Shown: one piece after another, positions 6,507 to 8,733 of the stretch
Layout: each line of letters opens with the position of its first letter
Position numbering within the stretch: the stretch's first letter is position 1
DNA from: Rubritepida sp.
Lineage (GTDB): Bacteria; Pseudomonadota; Alphaproteobacteria; Acetobacterales; Acetobacteraceae
Assembly: GCA_022843345.1 (NCBI GenBank)
Contig: JALHNW010000055.1
Location: forward strand, 1-8,733
DNA length: 8,733 bases
Direction: 5' to 3'
Made by a program: the position numbers and the translations under genes
Notes under the pieces: generated by a model
Database searches by the model: none
What the model was told of the DNA's origin: nothing
The model's input: only the letters and a program-made list of their open reading frames with translations

Positions 6507-8705
6507 ATGGCCGCCCCCCGCCAAGCCCGCACCCTGCGGCGCCACCTGCTGCTGCTCGTGCTGCTGGCCTTCGCGCCCATGCTGCTGGTCGGCCTGCTCA
6601 CCGCCGGCGAGTTGGCGCTGCGCCTGCGCGAGGCGCGCGAGGAGCGGCTGGCCGCCACCGCGCAATCCGCCCTGCGGGCGCTGGAGCGCGAGGTGGACGC
6701 CGTCGCGCTGATGCTGAGCACCCTTGCCCTGTCCCCCACGCTGGACCGGCTGGATGGCGACCTGTCCGCCTTCCGTGCCGTCGCGACGGAGGCGGCGCGC
6801 CAGGTGGACGGCTGGGTCATCCTCACCGCCGCCGCGGCGCCGGAGCGGCCGCTGCTGAACACCCGCCTGCCGCCCGGCGCGGCCCTGCCGGCGACGCTGG
6901 AGGGGAGCCCGGCGCTCGCCGCGATTCGCGACGGGCAGCGGGCGGTGCGCAGCCTCCATCCGCCCGACGATTCCTCGGCGGGCTTCGTCGCCGTCGCCGT
7001 GCCGGTGATGCGCGGGGGGCAGGTGGCGGGGGCCCTGTCCGTGCCGCTCGAGCAGGGCCGGCTGTCGCGGGTGCTGGCCGCCCAGGAGATGAGCCGGCCC
7101 GGCCAGGCGATCTTCGCCCTCACGGCCGACTTCCGGCTGATCGCCCGCGCGCCGCCCATGCCCGGGCCGGTCACCGCCCCGGACGCCCTGCGCGAGGCGA
7201 TCGGGGAGCGGCCCGCCGGCATGGTGCGCAGCGCCGGGCTGGACGGGCGCGACAGCGTCATCGCCTTCCGCCGCATGGCCGAAACCGGCTGGATCGTGGG
7301 CATGCGCGAGCCAGCGCCCGATTTCGAGGCGTCCTGGCAGGAGCCGGCGCTGAAGCTGCTGATGCTGGCTTTGGCGCTGCTGACCGGCGGGCTGCTGATC
7401 GCCTCCTGGCAGGCGCGCCGGCTGTCGCGCCCGCTCGCCGTGCTGGCCGGGCACCCGGCCACGGAGGGCTCCACCGCCCGCGTGGCGGAATACGAGGAGC
7501 TGGAGCGCGCGGTCCGCCGCATGGAGGAGGCGCTGCGCCGCGAGGCGGAGAACAGCGCCCGCACGGCCGGCGAGAACCTCCAGCTCGCCTCGGAGGCGGA
7601 AAGCGACCGCCGCCTGCTGTCCTCCGTGATGCAGAGCGTGCCCGACCCGATCTTCGTGAAGGACCTCGACCTGCGCTACGTGCTGATCAACGAGGCCGGC
7701 GCCTCCGTGATCGGCCGCCCGATTGAGGAGATCATCGGCGGCACCGACGACGAGTTCTTCCCGCCCGACATCGCCGCCTCCATCACGCGCACGGACCGCA
7801 CGGTGATAGACGCGGAGCTGCTGCGCGAGCAGGAGGAGCGCGTGGTGACGCCCGAGGGGCGCGAGATCTGGTTCCTGTCGCTGAAGGCCCCGTGGCGGGA
7901 CGGGCGCGGCGAGGTTGCCGGCCTCCTCGGCGTTGCGCGCGACGTGACGGAGCGCAAGCTCACCGAGCAGCGCCTGGCGCGCGCGGAGGCCGCAATGCGC
8001 CGCATCGCGCGCGCCGATTCGATGGCGGCGATGAGCGTGGGCCTGGCGCACGAGCTGAACCAGCCGCTCACGGCCGCCAACAACTACCTGCGCGCCGCGA
8101 ACCGCCTGTCCGCCGGCGACCCGCCCGACCCCGCCCGCCTCGCCATGGCGCGCGAGGCGATGGGCGAGGCCGCGGGCCAGGTGGTGCGCGCGGGCGAGAT
8201 CATCCACCGCCTGCGCGACTTCGTGAATCGCGGCGACACCGAGCGCCGGCGCATCGAGCTGGGCGTGCTGGCGCTGGAATCCGTCACCATGTCGCGCTCT
8301 GCCCGCGGCAGCGACGCCGCACCCGTGCCCGTGGTGATGGACGGCCGCAGCCATCTGGTGATGGGCGATCCCGTGCAGCTCCAGCAGGTGGCGGTGAACC
8401 TGCTGCGCAACGCGCTGGAGGCGGTGGAGGGCGTCCAGCCGCCGCGCGTGATGCTGCGCCTGTCCCAGGCCGGCGGGATGATCCGCCTGGAGGTGGAGGA
8501 CAACGGCCCCGGCATCGCGCCCGAGGTGCTGGAGCGGCTGTTCGAGCCGTTCCAGTCCACCAAGGCCGACGGCATGGGCGTGGGCCTGTCCATCTGCCGC
8601 GCCATCGTGGAGGCGCATGACGGCGTGCTGGAGGCGCTGCCGCTGGATGGCGGCGGCACCGTGATGCGGATGACGCTGCCCGCCGCGCCGCCTAGCCCGG
8701 CATGA
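6507..8705 (+). CDS. Membrane sensor histidine kinase (Cache-like, HAMP-like, PAS, HisKA-HATPase)
   Basis: From this start the protein has 732 residues. A basic N-terminus precedes TM1 (13-35), then about 245 extracytoplasmic residues resembling a double-Cache sensor (WVILTA...LLNTRLPPGA, FALTADFRLIARA, ETGWIVGM), TM2 (282-300), a short HAMP-like linker with RRLSRPL, and a PAS domain (about 370-483) starting VPDPIFVKD and ending VARDVTERK. The kinase core is of FixL/DctB type: H-box GLAHELNQPLTA with phospho-acceptor H515, N-box NLLRNALEA (632-640), G1 DNGPGIA (665-671), F-box LFEPFQSTK and G2 GMGVGLSICRAIVE. It would autophosphorylate on a periplasmic cue and pass phosphate to a response regulator, probably the gene overlapping its stop. 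ATG 6462 is an alternative start without a ribosome site; 6507 has only a weak GGTGGG. No receiver domain is fused. Confidence 0.92.
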   Translation: MAAPRQARTLRRHLLLLVLLAFAPMLLVGLLTAGELALRLREAREERLAATAQSALRALEREVDAVALMLSTLALSPTLDRLDGDLSAFRAVATEAARQVDGWVILTAAAAPERPLLNTRLPPGAALPATLEGSPALAAIRDGQRAVRSLHPPDDSSAGFVAVAVPVMRGGQVAGALSVPLEQGRLSRVLAAQEMSRPGQAIFALTADFRLIARAPPMPGPVTAPDALREAIGERPAGMVRSAGLDGRDSVIAFRRMAETGWIVGMREPAPDFEASWQEPALKLLMLALALLTGGLLIASWQARRLSRPLAVLAGHPATEGSTARVAEYEELERAVRRMEEALRREAENSARTAGENLQLASEAESDRRLLSSVMQSVPDPIFVKDLDLRYVLINEAGASVIGRPIEEIIGGTDDEFFPPDIAASITRTDRTVIDAELLREQEERVVTPEGREIWFLSLKAPWRDGRGEVAGLLGVARDVTERKLTEQRLARAEAAMRRIARADSMAAMSVGLAHELNQPLTAANNYLRAANRLSAGDPPDPARLAMAREAMGEAAGQVVRAGEIIHRLRDFVNRGDTERRRIELGVLALESVTMSRSARGSDAAPVPVVMDGRSHLVMGDPVQLQQVAVNLLRNALEAVEGVQPPRVMLRLSQAGGMIRLEVEDNGPGIAPEVLERLFEPFQSTKADGMGVGLSICRAIVEAHDGVLEALPLDGGGTVMRMTLPAAPPSPA

Positions 8706-8733
8706 CGGGCGCGGCGGCGGCGGCGGCCGGCCA
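8702..8733 (+). CDS. Start of a downstream gene, possibly the cognate response regulator (partial)
   Basis: An ATG overlaps the kinase TGA in an ATGA arrangement, and the frame stays open to the window end (MTGAAAAAAG). The first ten residues are low-complexity and name no family. The response-regulator idea rests only on the kinase lacking its own receiver and on the tight overlap. There is no good Shine-Dalgarno, as expected if translation is coupled. Confidence 0.45.
   Translation, partial: MTGAAAAAAG

Noticed and set aside
6450..8618. A 722-residue minus-strand open frame opposite the sensor kinase.
   Set aside because: It is rich in His, Gln, Leu and Arg without domain order. The kinase on the plus strand has every catalytic box, so this is a codon-bias shadow.

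Overview
The window looks like ordinary, gene-dense chromosome from a high-GC alphaproteobacterium. Codon third positions are almost all G or C, intergenic gaps are short, and the protein types fit Acetobacteraceae such as Roseomonas and relatives. The family-level placement is inference from style, not from a marker gene. I see no tRNA, rRNA, insertion sequence, CRISPR array, phage gene or shift in base composition.

Left part (1-2218): the 3' end of a ClsC-like phospholipase D/cardiolipin synthase gene runs rightward. It overlaps tail-to-tail with a leftward gene for an endonuclease/exonuclease/phosphatase (EEP) fold protein of YbhP type. Upstream of the EEP gene on the same strand lies a ferredoxin-NADP+ reductase gene (fpr type), so fpr and EEP may be co-transcribed.

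Middle part (2273-6234, all rightward): a RimJ/RimL-type GNAT acetyltransferase diverges from fpr across only 54 bp. It is followed by a secreted 'esterase-like activity of phytase' protein. Next comes a two-gene unit in which an AMI1-like amidase is coupled by an ATGA overlap to a phosphinothricin-acetyltransferase-like GNAT. GC-rich hairpins with the same GACGGC/GCCGTC core follow the first GNAT and the phytase-like gene.

Right part (6238-8733): a very small leftward Pro/Ala/Lys-rich ORF is followed by a large membrane-bound sensor histidine kinase. The kinase has an extracytoplasmic Cache-like sensor, a shortened HAMP-like linker, a PAS domain and a FixL/DctB-type kinase core. Its stop codon overlaps the ATG of a further gene that is cut by the window end, plausibly the cognate response regulator. 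A short AT-rich patch with two near-identical 10-bp repeats lies at the kinase start and is the most promoter- or operator-like sequence here.

I did not find a convincing undescribed system. The most useful leads are the convergent PLD/EEP overlap, the coupled amidase-acetyltransferase pair, and the orphan-signal histidine kinase with its repeat-bearing upstream region.
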